Shown here one piece after another: positions 1 through 8,806 of a stretch of DNA of 64,000 nt. Source of the stretch: Kordiimonas lipolytica. GTDB taxonomy: Bacteria > Pseudomonadota > Alphaproteobacteria > Sphingomonadales > Kordiimonadaceae. Each line of letters starts with the position of its first letter. The stretch's first letter is position 1. Below the pieces are notes generated by a model. It saw only the letters and a program-made list of their open reading frames with translations, was not told where the DNA came from and did not search any database. The position numbers and the translations under genes are program-made. The stretch spans positions 22,911 through 86,910 of the forward strand of contig NZ_LRUB01000013.1 in the NCBI RefSeq assembly GCF_001550065.1, given 5' to 3'.

Positions 1-90
1 GAGTTTGGCGCCAATCTGATGGGCATCTACTGCACGGTGGAAAGAGCCGGTGTTATCAAGCTTGGCGACCCGTTCATGCCTGTGGATTGA
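1..90 (+). CDS. C-terminal end of a MOSC-domain-like protein (partial)
   Basis: An open frame runs from the window edge to TGA at 88-90 and encodes 29 residues ending ERAGVIKLGDPFMPVD. The pattern 'aGvI-lGDpf' close to the stop is how many MOSC-domain proteins (sulfur carriers related to the molybdenum cofactor sulfurase C-terminus) end. The start and most of the domain lie outside the window, so the assignment rests only on this tail. It is followed at once by a repeat-rich spacer and then a convergent acetyltransferase gene. Confidence 0.5.
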   Translation, partial: EFGANLMGIYCTVERAGVIKLGDPFMPVD

Positions 91-104
91 TGCTTATGGG
101 TTGC

Positions 105-221
105 TCCTGATGTCACCCTGAACTTGTTTGGCGTGCCGCCCGCTTCGCGAACAGGGTCTATCTTTCTTCCTCGCCTGCTACCGGATGTGTTCCTGGATGC
201 TGAAACAAGTTCAGCATGACG
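105..221. repeat. Interspersed inverted-repeat element between convergent genes
   Basis: GTCACCCTGAACTTGTTT at 112-129 and GATGCTGAAACAAGTTCAGC at 196-215 share the core AACTTGTTT / AAACAAGTT in opposite orientation and frame about 65 bases. The right arm is itself a near-perfect palindrome (ATGCTGAA...TTCAGCAT). This resembles widespread alphaproteobacterial intergenic repeats of the type 'GTCATGCTGAACTTGTTTC'. The element overlaps the last codons and stop of the acetyltransferase gene on the minus strand. Confidence 0.55.
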
Positions 222-846
222 AATTCTGGTGCTTCGCGGCCCATTCTTCTTTTGTGATTTCCCACACCAGTGACGCTCGGGTGCTGCCGTCAGGCCGGGT
301 GCTGGTGATTTCGCCTTTGCGCACAAACCCAAGATAATCCAGAAGCTTTGCGGTGCGGATATTATCAAGCGCGGCGGTTTCCACGATCAGGTCCAGCCCA
401 AGGGCGTCGAACATCCAACCGAAGCTCATCGCCGCGCCCATCTGCCCGCGCCCCTTGCTTTGCATGTCGGGGTGCACGGCACCGCCCAGCTCCCCCGCCG
501 CCCACTGCGGCCAGAAGCTGAAATCGCTGTAGCCGACAATACGGCCCGTGGCGTCCAGGTTCAGGAACATCAGCCCCACACCTTTCTCGCGCTCGCGCTC
601 GTGCGCTTCGATGAAGGCGCGCACGCTCTCCACCGTAAGCGGCCGGGGCAGGGTGTAGATGGGGGCGTAAACCTTGGGGTCGGAAAGGAAGGCGTGGAAG
701 GCTTCAGCGTCATCCGGGGTGGCGAGCCGCGCCGCCCGGTCTGGCGTTGGCATGCTGGTGGCTGCGCGCACCGCGCTGCGGATGGCATCAGCCCGCGCGT
801 CTGAAACCTTGTTGCGTGTGATTGGCGTGCCGCTGTCTTCTGCCAT
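211..846 (-). CDS. GNAT-family N-acetyltransferase (RimJ/RimL-like)
   Basis: This 211-residue protein has a GNAT fold pattern: an N-terminal RLATPDDAEAF stretch (about residues 40-50), a central beta-strand segment with GRIVGYSDFSFW, a 'GGAVHPDMQSKGRGQMGAAM' region matching the acetyl-CoA pyrophosphate loop (Q/R-x-x-G-x-G/A), and a C-terminal N-x-x-T-A-K-L-L-DYLGFVRKG segment typical of RimJ/RimL-type enzymes. It would transfer acetyl from acetyl-CoA to an amine; the substrate is unknown. The first 35 residues precede the domain, so a later start is possible. Its stop codon lies inside the interspersed repeat at 105-221. Confidence 0.8.
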   Translation of the reverse strand: MAEDSGTPITRNKVSDARADAIRSAVRAATSMPTPDRAARLATPDDAEAFHAFLSDPKVYAPIYTLPRPLTVESVRAFIEAHEREREKGVGLMFLNLDATGRIVGYSDFSFWPQWAAGELGGAVHPDMQSKGRGQMGAAMSFGWMFDALGLDLIVETAALDNIRTAKLLDYLGFVRKGEITSTRPDGSTRASLVWEITKEEWAAKHQNSSC

Positions 847-928
847 CTGTCTGCCCCCAAGTTTGTCTTAACCGTGAAATGGGGCAGGGCGCAGTGGTTT
901 CAATGGCGGCGGCCATTGCGGGCCGTGG

Positions 929-1375
929 TCAGTTATAGGGCCGCGTGAAGTGATACTGGGCAGAACAGCGCCGACCGTTCACCATGCTGTCGAATGTACC
1001 GAAATAGGTGACATACTGGCCATATAGGCTGGTGGACATGGTGCTTGGATATCCCTGGCCCGCATTGGCCCACACGGGGCAAGGCCGGATGGTTGGGATG
1101 GGCGTGAAACGCTGGCCTGCCGGGATGGTGGGGCGGGTGTCCGCATGGCGACTTGACCGCCCGCGATGCCTGTGGCCGATGTCATCGTCCTGATAGCGGC
1201 GAATTATGGCGCGTTTACGCTCCAGGCATTCGTTGCTGTAGCCAACAAAATCGCCATCCGCGTCATAAACGCTGCATTCTTCATAGTCGCCGTCTGAAAG
1301 ATATTGCGCCGATGCCGGCGCGGCCCAGAAAGCGCCGCCAGCAGCAAGCACAAAAATGGAAAACAAGCGGGTCAT
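929..1375 (-). CDS. Small secreted protein of unknown function
   Basis: The start is set at 1375 because AGGAGA lies just upstream and the first 24 residues (MTRLFSIFVLAAGG...PASAQ) make a good Sec signal peptide with an AxA cleavage site. The mature part is about 125 residues, with paired cysteines (EECSVYD, NECLE, RPCPVW, RRCSAQ) that could form two disulfides, and a charged RHRGRSSRHAD linker. I recognise no family. It is probably periplasmic or outer-membrane associated. It is monocistronic, with its own spacer before the ymdB-like gene. Confidence 0.6.
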   Translation of the reverse strand: MTRLFSIFVLAAGGAFWAAPASAQYLSDGDYEECSVYDADGDFVGYSNECLERKRAIIRRYQDDDIGHRHRGRSSRHADTRPTIPAGQRFTPIPTIRPCPVWANAGQGYPSTMSTSLYGQYVTYFGTFDSMVNGRRCSAQYHFTRPYN

Positions 1376-1459
1376 CGACTGTCTCCTTTCACGCCCCCAA
1401 GCGCATGAAAGGGTACAATAGTTTAGCCAAAGGGCCAAATTGTGGCGGAATGCCTGGGC

Positions 1460-2275
1460 CTAGACCTCGGGCATATGCTCCATCAGGCGGGGGCCAAGGC
1501 GCACGGGCTCAATGCGTTTCGCCAGCCCCGTGCGGTCGTCGGTTTCCACAAAGGTGCCGCACACGGTGGCTTCGCCGCCCGCAGGGGTGAAACGTTCCTT
1601 GTTCATGCGGGAAACGAACCGGTTGATCGGCTCAGCCTTGTCCATGCCGATCACGCTATTATAGTCCCCGCACATGCCGGCGTCGGTCTGGTAGGCCGTG
1701 CCTTTATCGAAAATTTGGCAGTCCGCCGTGGGGATATGGCTGTGGGTGCCAACAACAAAGCTCACGCGGCCATCCAGATACTGGCCCAAGGCCATTTTCT
1801 CGGACGTTGCTTCGCCGTGGAAATCCACGATGATGGCATTCACCGTCACGCCCAGGCGGTATTTGGTCAGCACCTTATCGATGGCGCGGAACGGGCATTC
1901 AAGCGCGTTCATGAACACGCGGCCCATGGCGTTGATCACCAGCACCTTCTTGCCCCGTGGCGCATCATAAACGGCATAGCCGCGGCCGGGCGTGCCTTCG
2001 GGGTAGTTGATGGGCCTCAGGATGCGGTTGTCGTTATCGATAACGGAAAGGATGTCTTTCTGGTCAAACGTGTGGTTGCCGCCGGAGATCACATCAGCGC
2101 CTGACTGGATGACCGCGCCGGCGATCTTGCTGGTGGTGCCAAAGCCCGAGGCCGCGTTTTCTGCGTTCACCACAACAAAATCCAGCTTCAGCTTTTCGCG
2201 AAGATCGGGAAGGGCGTCGATGGCGGCGGTCCGTCCAGCACGGCCCATCAGATCGCCAAGGAATAATAGTCGCAT
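1460..2275 (-). CDS. ymdB: YmdB-family metallophosphoesterase
   Basis: This 271-residue protein matches the YmdB/TIGR00282 family of calcineurin-like phosphoesterases in length and motifs: GDLMGRAGR at the N-terminus (metal Asp), VNAENAASG, GGNHTFD (Asn/His), DFHGEATSEK and GTHSHIPTAD (His ligands). Family members hydrolyse phosphodiesters, including 2',3'-cyclic nucleotides, using two metals; the Bacillus protein affects biofilm and sporulation decisions. The gene lies just downstream of the formyl-THF cyclo-ligase gene on the same strand (about 50 bases), so the two are probably co-transcribed. Confidence 0.88.
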   Translation of the reverse strand: MRLLFLGDLMGRAGRTAAIDALPDLREKLKLDFVVVNAENAASGFGTTSKIAGAVIQSGADVISGGNHTFDQKDILSVIDNDNRILRPINYPEGTPGRGYAVYDAPRGKKVLVINAMGRVFMNALECPFRAIDKVLTKYRLGVTVNAIIVDFHGEATSEKMALGQYLDGRVSFVVGTHSHIPTADCQIFDKGTAYQTDAGMCGDYNSVIGMDKAEPINRFVSRMNKERFTPAGGEATVCGTFVETDDRTGLAKRIEPVRLGPRLMEHMPEV

Positions 2276-2324
2276 AGGTACCTGTTTTTCTTTTTTGTTA
2301 ACCGCACAGGGCGAATAGCGGGCG

Positions 2325-2906
2325 CTATACGCTCATTTTGCGGGGCAGGATCACGCCTTCTTCCGTAATCACGCCCTGCAGCGGCCAATCGTGCGCTTCT
2401 CGGGGAACATGATCAACGATTTGGGCGCCAAAGGCAAAGCCAAATGCTTTAATTTCTGTGTGGGCGGCCAGCGTTCGGTCGTAAAACCCGCCGCCCCAGC
2501 CCAGGCGGTAGCAGTCTTCGTCGTAGGCAAGCAGCGGCACGATCAGCGCGTTGGGCACCACCTCAGGCGCGTCTGTGCAAGGATGCTGGGTGCCGAAGCT
2601 GCCAGCCTCCAGCGGGTCGCCCACGCCCCACAGACGGAATGTCAGCGGCTGGTCTTTCCCAGTCACGACCGGCAGGGCTGTGCGATATCCCGCGCGTTCA
2701 AGCGCGCTCATCAAAAAGCGGGGGTCAAGCTCGTCCCCCATGGGCCAATAGGCGCCGATGATGGCGTGCTTCTCAAAGCTTGAAAAAAGCCCCATGCCGT
2801 GCGTCGCGGCCTTCTCGGCTGCCTCAAGCGCATACATCTGATGTGCGCCCATGCGGATGCGCTTGGCATTTTCACGCATGGTCGATTTGTCTTGGCTGAT
2901 TGTCAT
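2325..2906 (-). CDS. 5-formyltetrahydrofolate cyclo-ligase
   Basis: The 193-residue product carries the family hallmark GWGGGFYDRTL (about residues 137-147) and a YWPMGDELDPR segment. The enzyme converts 5-formyl-THF to 5,10-methenyl-THF with ATP, recovering folate one-carbon units. Its position directly after the 6S RNA gene and zapA is the classic ygfA arrangement of proteobacteria, where this gene is often read from the same transcript as 6S RNA. Length is normal and the start is supported by the position of the RNA gene upstream. Confidence 0.92.
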   Translation of the reverse strand: MTISQDKSTMRENAKRIRMGAHQMYALEAAEKAATHGMGLFSSFEKHAIIGAYWPMGDELDPRFLMSALERAGYRTALPVVTGKDQPLTFRLWGVGDPLEAGSFGTQHPCTDAPEVVPNALIVPLLAYDEDCYRLGWGGGFYDRTLAAHTEIKAFGFAFGAQIVDHVPREAHDWPLQGVITEEGVILPRKMSV

Positions 2907-2929
2907 GACTGACCCTGGAAAAGAGAAGG

Positions 2930-3095
2930 GTGCGGGACCGCCTCTGCCGCGTTGACGTATGTATCCTCCGTAGCCTGATAAATCAGGTGGGTGCCGTTAA
3001 TAGTAAGGACCACGGTCCGAACCAGGGACAGCTCCCTAGGAGAATTTATAGCCCCGGGGATTACTGCATATCGTGCGCACAGCGCAGAACCCGCG
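2930..3095 (-). ncRNA. ssrS: 6S RNA (RNA polymerase regulator), approximate ends
   Basis: The 197-base gap between zapA and the formyl-THF cyclo-ligase gene is the conserved site of ssrS in alphaproteobacteria. Read on the minus strand, the segment has a closing stem (GCGGG with CCCGC near 3090 and 2932, TTCTGC with GCAGAG further in), an unpaired middle and an inner hairpin region CTCCTAGGGAGCTGTCCCTGG, which fits the 6S architecture of a long stem with a large central bubble. It would bind the housekeeping sigma holoenzyme in stationary phase. The exact ends are inferred from the closing stem only. Confidence 0.6.
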
Positions 3096-3103
3096 CCGTG
3101 TAT

Positions 3104-3421
3104 TTAGGCGTTCGCGAGCTTTTCTGCAATAGCTTCCACGTCTGAGGACACCTCATTAAGCACGCTGGCGAGGTCTTCTTCACTGAGCGCGCCCATGATC
3201 CCTGCGCCGCCCTGGCCTTCAAGGGCTTCATGCAGTTCATCCGCAATCAGGATGGCGGCCATCAAAAGCAGTTTGTTTTCAGCTACATGGCCCAATTTGC
3301 CTGAAAGGTCCTTGGCTTTGGTGTCTACATAGCCCGCCAGTTTGCGCAGGCGCTCCTCGCCGCCTTCACCGCAGGCAAGCGGGTAGGATTTTCCGGCAAC
3401 ATCAACATTGATCTGGGCCAT
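3104..3421 (-). CDS. zapA: Cell division protein ZapA
   Basis: This 105-residue protein begins MAQINVDVAGKSYPLACGEG, the FtsZ-binding beta-hairpin of ZapA, followed by EERLRKLAGYVD and a coiled-coil helix (LLLMAAILIADELHEAL). ZapA bundles FtsZ filaments at mid-cell. Its start overlaps the stop of the upstream coiled-coil gene (TGATG), showing translational coupling, and 6S RNA follows. Length is normal for alphaproteobacterial ZapA. Confidence 0.92.
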   Translation of the reverse strand: MAQINVDVAGKSYPLACGEGGEERLRKLAGYVDTKAKDLSGKLGHVAENKLLLMAAILIADELHEALEGQGGAGIMGALSEEDLASVLNEVSSDVEAIAEKLANA

Positions 3422-3942
3422 CAGGCGTCTCCCACAATGGTTTCAAGCTGTCCGATGGCGCCGTCAAGCTCACTGCGAATCTCATCGCGTTCGGCTTTCA
3501 GGGCCATAACAGCCTTCTTCAGTTCTGCATTCTCGGCCGCCATTGCACTGTCAGCGTCCCCGCCATCGCTGCTTGCAGCAGCCTGGGCCGCGAGCCGGTC
3601 TTCAAGGCCTTCCATCTCGTCCTGCAGCGTGGCGTACTGGCGCTTCAGGAGGCCGTAATTCTGCTCAATCGCGGCTTTTTCTTCCGCAAGCGTCGCCATC
3701 GCGGCGTCTGTGTCTGCGCCGTTGTCCTGAAGTGACAAGGTCGCCACCTGCTCATGCAGCTTGAGGTTTTCCTGTTCAAGCGCGCCCACGCGGCTCTCAA
3801 GTGTGGCTTTTTCCGCCCGCATCTTCTCAGCTGTGATTTTGGCGGCGCGTGCCGTGGCGACTTCCTGCGCCAGATGCGACATGGCGGCTTCGAGTCGCGA
3901 CCGTGCGGCCTCAAGGACGTCGTTTTTTCTGCTTTCACTCAT
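3421..3942 (-). CDS. DUF4164-like coiled-coil protein upstream of zapA
   Basis: The 173 residues are almost entirely heptad-rich (LESRVGALEQENLKLHEQVATL; LLKRQYATLQDEMEGLEDRL), rich in Ala, Glu and Lys and without membrane segments. A coiled-coil protein of the DUF4164 type commonly precedes zapA in alphaproteobacteria, and its stop overlaps the zapA start. A role alongside ZapA in division is inferred from that coupling; no biochemical activity can be read from the sequence. Confidence 0.7.
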   Translation of the reverse strand: MSESRKNDVLEAARSRLEAAMSHLAQEVATARAAKITAEKMRAEKATLESRVGALEQENLKLHEQVATLSLQDNGADTDAAMATLAEEKAAIEQNYGLLKRQYATLQDEMEGLEDRLAAQAAASSDGGDADSAMAAENAELKKAVMALKAERDEIRSELDGAIGQLETIVGDA

Positions 3943-4199
3943 TATCGGTAGTCCCCCTGCGGCAGTGCCTGTTCAGCAACATGCAAAACACCGGATTCGG
4001 CTGGTTTCTGCCAAAGATAGGGGCGATGCCCCCCTGTCGTCAATCGCGCAGAAGGAGGCATTGTGCAATCAAACCGCCCAAAGGCCGCATCAAAAAGCGC
4101 TAGATGGTTGACTAAAGCGCGCTTCCTCGCCATTTTGGCCCCAATTTTTGGCCCCACTCAGCACGGGACAGGCCGCCGGTCCCGGGCTCAACATATAAG

Positions 4200-6215
4200 A
4201 TGCTTTTGACCATGCCCGATTCAGAAATGCTGCAAGACGACATTCTCAACCAAAAAATGGCGAACGCGATCCGCGCTCTGTCGATGGACGCGATCCAGAA
4301 AGCCAACAGTGGCCACCCGGGCATGCCAATGGGTATGGCTGATGTGGCGACCGTGCTTTTCTCCAAATTCATGCGTTTCGACCCGAAGTGGCCGACCTGG
4401 CCAAACCGCGACCGCTTCGTGCTGTCTGCCGGTCACGGCTCGATGCTGATTTACTCGCTTCTGCACCTGACGGGCTATGAGCGCCCAACCATGGAAGACA
4501 TCAAGAACTTCCGCCAGCTGCACAGCCCAACCGCCGGTCACCCTGAATTCGGTGAGTGCCCAGGCGTTGAGACCACGACTGGTCCGCTGGGCCAAGGCCT
4601 TGCGACATCCGTTGGCATGGCGATCGCTGAGCGTCTGTCAAACAAGGAATACGGCGACGATATCACCGACCACTTCACTTATGTGCTGGCCGGTGACGGC
4701 TGCCTGATGGAAGGTGTTTCCCAGGAAGCCATCTCGCTGGCGGGTCACCTGAAGCTCTCAAAAATGATCGTGCTGTGGGACGACAACTCCATCTCCATCG
4801 ACGGTTCGACTGATCTGTCCACCAGCGAAGACCAGGCCATGCGCTTTGAAGCTGCGGGCTGGCACGTACAGGCTGTTGACGGCCACGACATGGAAGCCAT
4901 TGAAGCCGCGATTGCCGAAGCGCAGCGCGCTGACCAGCCTTCTCTGATCGCCTGCCGCACCACCATCGGTTACGGGGCACCGAACAAGCAAGGCACGTCC
5001 GCAACCCACGGCGCACCACTGGGTGACGACGAGATTGCAGCAGCCCGCGACTTCCTGGGCTGGGACGCCGCCCCATTTGAAATTCCTGCCGACGTACTGG
5101 AAGCATGGCGCGCGGTTGGCGCGAAAGGCGCTTCGCTGTCCGCAGACTGGAAAGCCAAGTTCGAGACACTGGACGGCTTCGTGAAAGAAGATTTCGAGCG
5201 TCGCCTCAACAAAGACCTGCCAAAGGGCTTCACCGCTGCGATCAATGACTATAAAGCCAAGCTGGCGGCTGAGCCTGTGAAGGTTGCCACCCGCAAGGCA
5301 AGCCAGATGGCGCTTGAGGTAATCAACGGCGTGGTGCCTGAAACCATCGGTGGCTCTGCTGACCTGACGGGTTCGAACCTGACGAAAACCAGCCAGACTG
5401 ATCCGATCCAGGCTGACGACTTCGGCGGCCGCTATATGTATTATGGCATCCGCGAGTTTGAAATGTGCGCCGCCATGAACGGTATCGCGCTTTATAACCA
5501 GCACATCCCGTACGGCGGCACCTTCATGGTGTTCACAGATTACGCTCGTCCGGCGATCCGCCTCGCGGCCCTGATGAAACAGCGCGCCATCTATGTGATG
5601 ACGCACGACAGCATCGGCCTTGGCGAAGACGGCCCGACCCACCAGCCGGTGGAGCATCTGGCAAGCTTGCGCGCCATGCCGAACCTGAATGTGTTCCGCC
5701 CTTGTGACGCGGTTGAAACGGCTGAATGTTGGGCACTTTCACTTGAAAGCAAGGAAACGCCATCCATTCTGTCGCTGACGCGCCAGGGTACGATCCAGCA
5801 GCGCCTTGAGCACACAGAAGAGAACCTGTGTGCCAAGGGTGGTTACATCCTGCATGAAGCGTCGAACGGTGCGCCGAAGGTTGTGCTGATCGCATCCGGT
5901 TCCGAAGTTGAGCTGGCAGCAGCCGCGCGCGAGACGCTTGAAGCAGACGGCGTTCCAACCCGCGTTGTTTCCATGCCGTGCACGGAACTGTTTGACGCGC
6001 AGGACGCGGCTTACAAGGCTTCGGTTCTGCCGGAAGGCACTGTGCGTGCGTCCATCGAAGCAGGCTCGACCTACGGCTGGGCCAAATACACTGGTCTGGA
6101 CGGCGTGAACATCGGCATGGACAGCTTCGGTGCGTCAGCGCCAGCTGAAGAGCTTTACAAATATTTTGGCATCACGTCGGACGCGCTGGTTGCAGCGGTT
6201 CGCGAGAAGCTTTAA
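4200..6215 (+). CDS. tkt: Transketolase
   Basis: The 671-residue protein has all transketolase landmarks: NAIRALSMDAIQKANSGHPG near the N-terminus, the thiamine-diphosphate motif GDGCLMEGVSQEA...WDDNSISIDG, the pyrimidine domain with GGTFMVFTDYARPAIR, and the signature GLGEDGPTHQPVEHLASLR. It moves two-carbon ketol units in the pentose phosphate pathway. It heads a plus-strand series tkt-gap-pgk-fba. Two starts are possible, 4200 and 4212 (MPDSEM), and neither has a strong ribosome-binding site. Codon use (many GTT, CGT, CCA) is that of a highly expressed gene. Confidence 0.96.
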   Translation: MLLTMPDSEMLQDDILNQKMANAIRALSMDAIQKANSGHPGMPMGMADVATVLFSKFMRFDPKWPTWPNRDRFVLSAGHGSMLIYSLLHLTGYERPTMEDIKNFRQLHSPTAGHPEFGECPGVETTTGPLGQGLATSVGMAIAERLSNKEYGDDITDHFTYVLAGDGCLMEGVSQEAISLAGHLKLSKMIVLWDDNSISIDGSTDLSTSEDQAMRFEAAGWHVQAVDGHDMEAIEAAIAEAQRADQPSLIACRTTIGYGAPNKQGTSATHGAPLGDDEIAAARDFLGWDAAPFEIPADVLEAWRAVGAKGASLSADWKAKFETLDGFVKEDFERRLNKDLPKGFTAAINDYKAKLAAEPVKVATRKASQMALEVINGVVPETIGGSADLTGSNLTKTSQTDPIQADDFGGRYMYYGIREFEMCAAMNGIALYNQHIPYGGTFMVFTDYARPAIRLAALMKQRAIYVMTHDSIGLGEDGPTHQPVEHLASLRAMPNLNVFRPCDAVETAECWALSLESKETPSILSLTRQGTIQQRLEHTEENLCAKGGYILHEASNGAPKVVLIASGSEVELAAAARETLEADGVPTRVVSMPCTELFDAQDAAYKASVLPEGTVRASIEAGSTYGWAKYTGLDGVNIGMDSFGASAPAEELYKYFGITSDALVAAVREKL

Positions 6216-6270
6216 ACAGAGGCAAATTTTAGCCCACCCGATCTTTTGACCCTACTGGAGGACCCCGCGG

Positions 6271-7278
6271 ATGACTGTTCGTGTTTCCATTAATGGCTTT
6301 GGCCGCATCGGCCGTAACGTACTGCGCGCTATCTATGAAAGCGGCCGCACCGACATTAAAGTAGTCGCAATCAACGACCTCGGCGACGTTGAGATGAATG
6401 CCTACCTTCTCAAGCGCGACAGCGTGCACGGCCCATTCCCGGGCGATGTTGCCGTTGACGGCGACAGCATTGTGGTAAACGGTGACCGTATCCGCGTGAC
6501 CGCGATCCGCAACCCTGAGGAACTGCCATGGGGTGAGCTGGACGTGGACGTTGCCATGGAATGCACCGGCATCTTCACCGCGCGCGAAAAAGCTGCGATG
6601 CACCTGACGGCTGGCGCGAAGAAGGTTCTGATCTCCGCACCTGGCGCGAACGCTGACAAAACCATAGTATATGGTGTGAACCACCAGACGCTGACAGCTG
6701 ACGACAAGATCGTTTCGAACGCATCCTGCACCACCAACTGCCTGTCGCCTGTTGCGAAGGTCCTCAATGACCTCGTGGGCATCGAGCGCGGTTACATGAC
6801 CACAGTTCACGCCTACACTGGCGACCAGCCAGTTCTGGACACGCTGCACTCTGACCCACGCCGCGCCCGCGCCGCTGCCCTTTCCATGATCCCGACTTCC
6901 ACGGGCGCTGCGAAAGCTGTTGGTCTGGTGCTGCCAGAGCTTGACGGCAAACTTGACGGTTCCGCTGTTCGCGTTCCAACGCCGAACGTATCCATGGTTG
7001 ACCTGAAGTTTGATGCCGGCCGCGACACCACGGCCGAAGAAATCAACGCTGCGATCAAAGCGGCGGCTGAAGGCGAACTGAAGGGCGTTCTTGGCTATGA
7101 GGACATGCCTGCAGTTTCCATCGACTTCAACCACAACCCGAACAGCTCCACGTTCGACAGCAGCCAGACCAAGGTTATCGACGGCAAGTTCGTTCGTATC
7201 CTGACTTGGTACGACAATGAGTGGGGCTTCTCCAACCGCATGTCCGACACTGCGGTTGCGATGGCGAAGCTGGGCTAA
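6271..7278 (+). CDS. gap: Type I glyceraldehyde-3-phosphate dehydrogenase
   Basis: The 335-residue product opens with the Rossmann motif [14 protein letters not shown], has the catalytic cysteine at about residue 153 in [10 protein letters not shown], and ends with [12 protein letters not shown]. It oxidises glyceraldehyde 3-phosphate to 1,3-bisphosphoglycerate using NAD(P)+. A clean GGAGG site sits 12 bases before the ATG. It follows tkt after 55 bases and is closed by a strong terminator at 7304-7330, so tkt-gap may form one unit and pgk another. Confidence 0.97.
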   Translation: MTVRVSINGFGRIGRNVLRAIYESGRTDIKVVAINDLGDVEMNAYLLKRDSVHGPFPGDVAVDGDSIVVNGDRIRVTAIRNPEELPWGELDVDVAMECTGIFTAREKAAMHLTAGAKKVLISAPGANADKTIVYGVNHQTLTADDKIVSNASCTTNCLSPVAKVLNDLVGIERGYMTTVHAYTGDQPVLDTLHSDPRRARAAALSMIPTSTGAAKAVGLVLPELDGKLDGSAVRVPTPNVSMVDLKFDAGRDTTAEEINAAIKAAAEGELKGVLGYEDMPAVSIDFNHNPNSSTFDSSQTKVIDGKFVRILTWYDNEWGFSNRMSDTAVAMAKLG

Positions 7279-7303
7279 GGCCCCGCACGGTTAATCAAAT
7301 AGA

Positions 7304-7330
7304 GGGCGGCCCTTTCGGTCGCCCTTTTTT
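7304..7330 (+). terminator. Rho-independent terminator after gap
   Basis: GGGCGGCC (7304-7311) pairs with GGTCGCCC (7317-7324) around a five-base loop and is followed by six T residues. Confidence 0.88.
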
Positions 7331-7363
7331 GTCTTAAGTGATTTGCATTCGGAGCATTTGAAA

Positions 7364-8527
7364 ATGGCTTTCAAACGTATTTCTGACCTGGGTGACCTGA
7401 CCGGCAAAACCGCCGTTGTGCGCGTGGACTTAAACGTCCCGATGGCCGACGGCAAGGTGACAGACGACACCCGCCTGCAGGCCGTAAAACCAACCGTTGA
7501 CGCAATCGCCGCCCAGGGTGGCCGGTCTGTGTTGCTTGCGCACTTTGGTCGCCCCAAGGGGCAGGTGGTGCCTGAGATGTCCCTGAGGCCAGTTGTGCCT
7601 GCGCTGGCCGCAGTCCTCGGGCGCAGTGTTGGCTTTGCTGAACTCGGTGACGCGCTGCCGTCTGACGAGGTGGTGGTGATGGAAAACACCCGCTTTTTCC
7701 CGGGCGAGGAAAAGAACGACCCAGAGCTTGCGGCCAAATTCGCGGCCCTGGGCGACGTCTATGTAAATGATGCTTTCTCCGCGGCGCACCGCGCGCACGC
7801 GTCCACTGAAGCCATCGCACGCCTGCTCCCCAATGCAGCGGGTGAGACCATGGGCGCGGAACTGGAAGCCCTTGAAGCCGCGCTGGGTAAGCCTGAGCGC
7901 CCGGTTGTGGCTGTTGTGGGTGGTGCCAAGGTATCATCCAAGCTGGCGGTTCTTGAGAACCTCGTGGCCAAGGTGGATCACCTGATCATCGGTGGCGGCA
8001 TGGCCAACACTTTCCTGTTCGCGCAAGGCTTCGACATTGGCTCCAGCCTGTGTGAGAAAGACCTCAAGGACACGGCGCTCAAGATCCTGGCGAACGCCGA
8101 CAAGGCGGGCTGCAAGGTGCACCTGCCATCTGACGTTGTCGTGGCGCGCGAGTTCAAGGCCCATGCTGCCAATGAAGTGAAACCAGCCGACGCGGTTGTG
8201 GACGGCGAGATGATCCTGGATGCGGGCCCAGCGACAGTCGCGGGCCTCGCGGACGTTCTGGCGGAATGCAAGACGCTGGTGTGGAACGGCCCGATGGGCG
8301 CCTTTGAGATGGAACCGTTCGACATGGCGACAGTGGCGCTCGCAAAAGCGGCTGGCAAGCTGACGGATGAGGGCAAGATTCTGACCGTCGCGGGCGGCGG
8401 TGACACCGTGGCCGCGCTCGCGCACGCAGGTGTGAAGGACAGCTTCACCCATATCTCCACCGCAGGCGGCGCGTTCCTTGAGTGGATGGAAGGCAAGGCG
8501 CTTCCGGGTGTGGTCGCACTCGGGTAA
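7364..8527 (+). CDS. pgk: Phosphoglycerate kinase
   Basis: Translated from the ATG at 7364 ([12 protein letters not shown]), with GGAG about ten bases upstream, this 387-residue protein has [10 protein letters not shown], the [13 protein letters not shown] segment, [11 protein letters not shown] and the nucleotide-binding [10 protein letters not shown] near the C-terminus. It transfers phosphate from 1,3-bisphosphoglycerate to ADP. An upstream in-frame ATG at 7343 would add seven residues atypical of the family. It lies between terminators at 7304 and 8557, so it can be transcribed from its own promoter or by read-through. Confidence 0.97.
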   Translation: MAFKRISDLGDLTGKTAVVRVDLNVPMADGKVTDDTRLQAVKPTVDAIAAQGGRSVLLAHFGRPKGQVVPEMSLRPVVPALAAVLGRSVGFAELGDALPSDEVVVMENTRFFPGEEKNDPELAAKFAALGDVYVNDAFSAAHRAHASTEAIARLLPNAAGETMGAELEALEAALGKPERPVVAVVGGAKVSSKLAVLENLVAKVDHLIIGGGMANTFLFAQGFDIGSSLCEKDLKDTALKILANADKAGCKVHLPSDVVVAREFKAHAANEVKPADAVVDGEMILDAGPATVAGLADVLAECKTLVWNGPMGAFEMEPFDMATVALAKAAGKLTDEGKILTVAGGGDTVAALAHAGVKDSFTHISTAGGAFLEWMEGKALPGVVALG

Positions 8528-8556
8528 ACCAGCGCGTCTGCAACAACCGAATCACC

Positions 8557-8588
8557 AAAGCCCCCGGTCACCGATCGGGGGCTTTTTT
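8557..8588 (+). terminator. Rho-independent terminator after pgk
   Basis: GCCCCCG (8560-8566) and CGGGGGC (8576-8582) form a GC-rich stem, preceded by AAA and followed by TTTTTT (8583-8588). Confidence 0.9.
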
Positions 8589-8806
8589 GTGCCCGCTGCG
8601 TGCCCCGAGTCGGAGGGCGTGAAAATTGGCAGCGCTGTCAATTTTGACCGGAAGGCAATCAGGCCCTAAACCCGCACAAAAAGTGGCTTTTTGGGCCCCG
8701 ATCCGCGTTGCGAAGGTAGTCCCGTTTGTGTATCAAGGGGCCACTGAATTTGCGCCGACAGACGCGCGAAACTGAGGCCCCAATAAGCTGCGAAACAGGA
8801 TTAATC

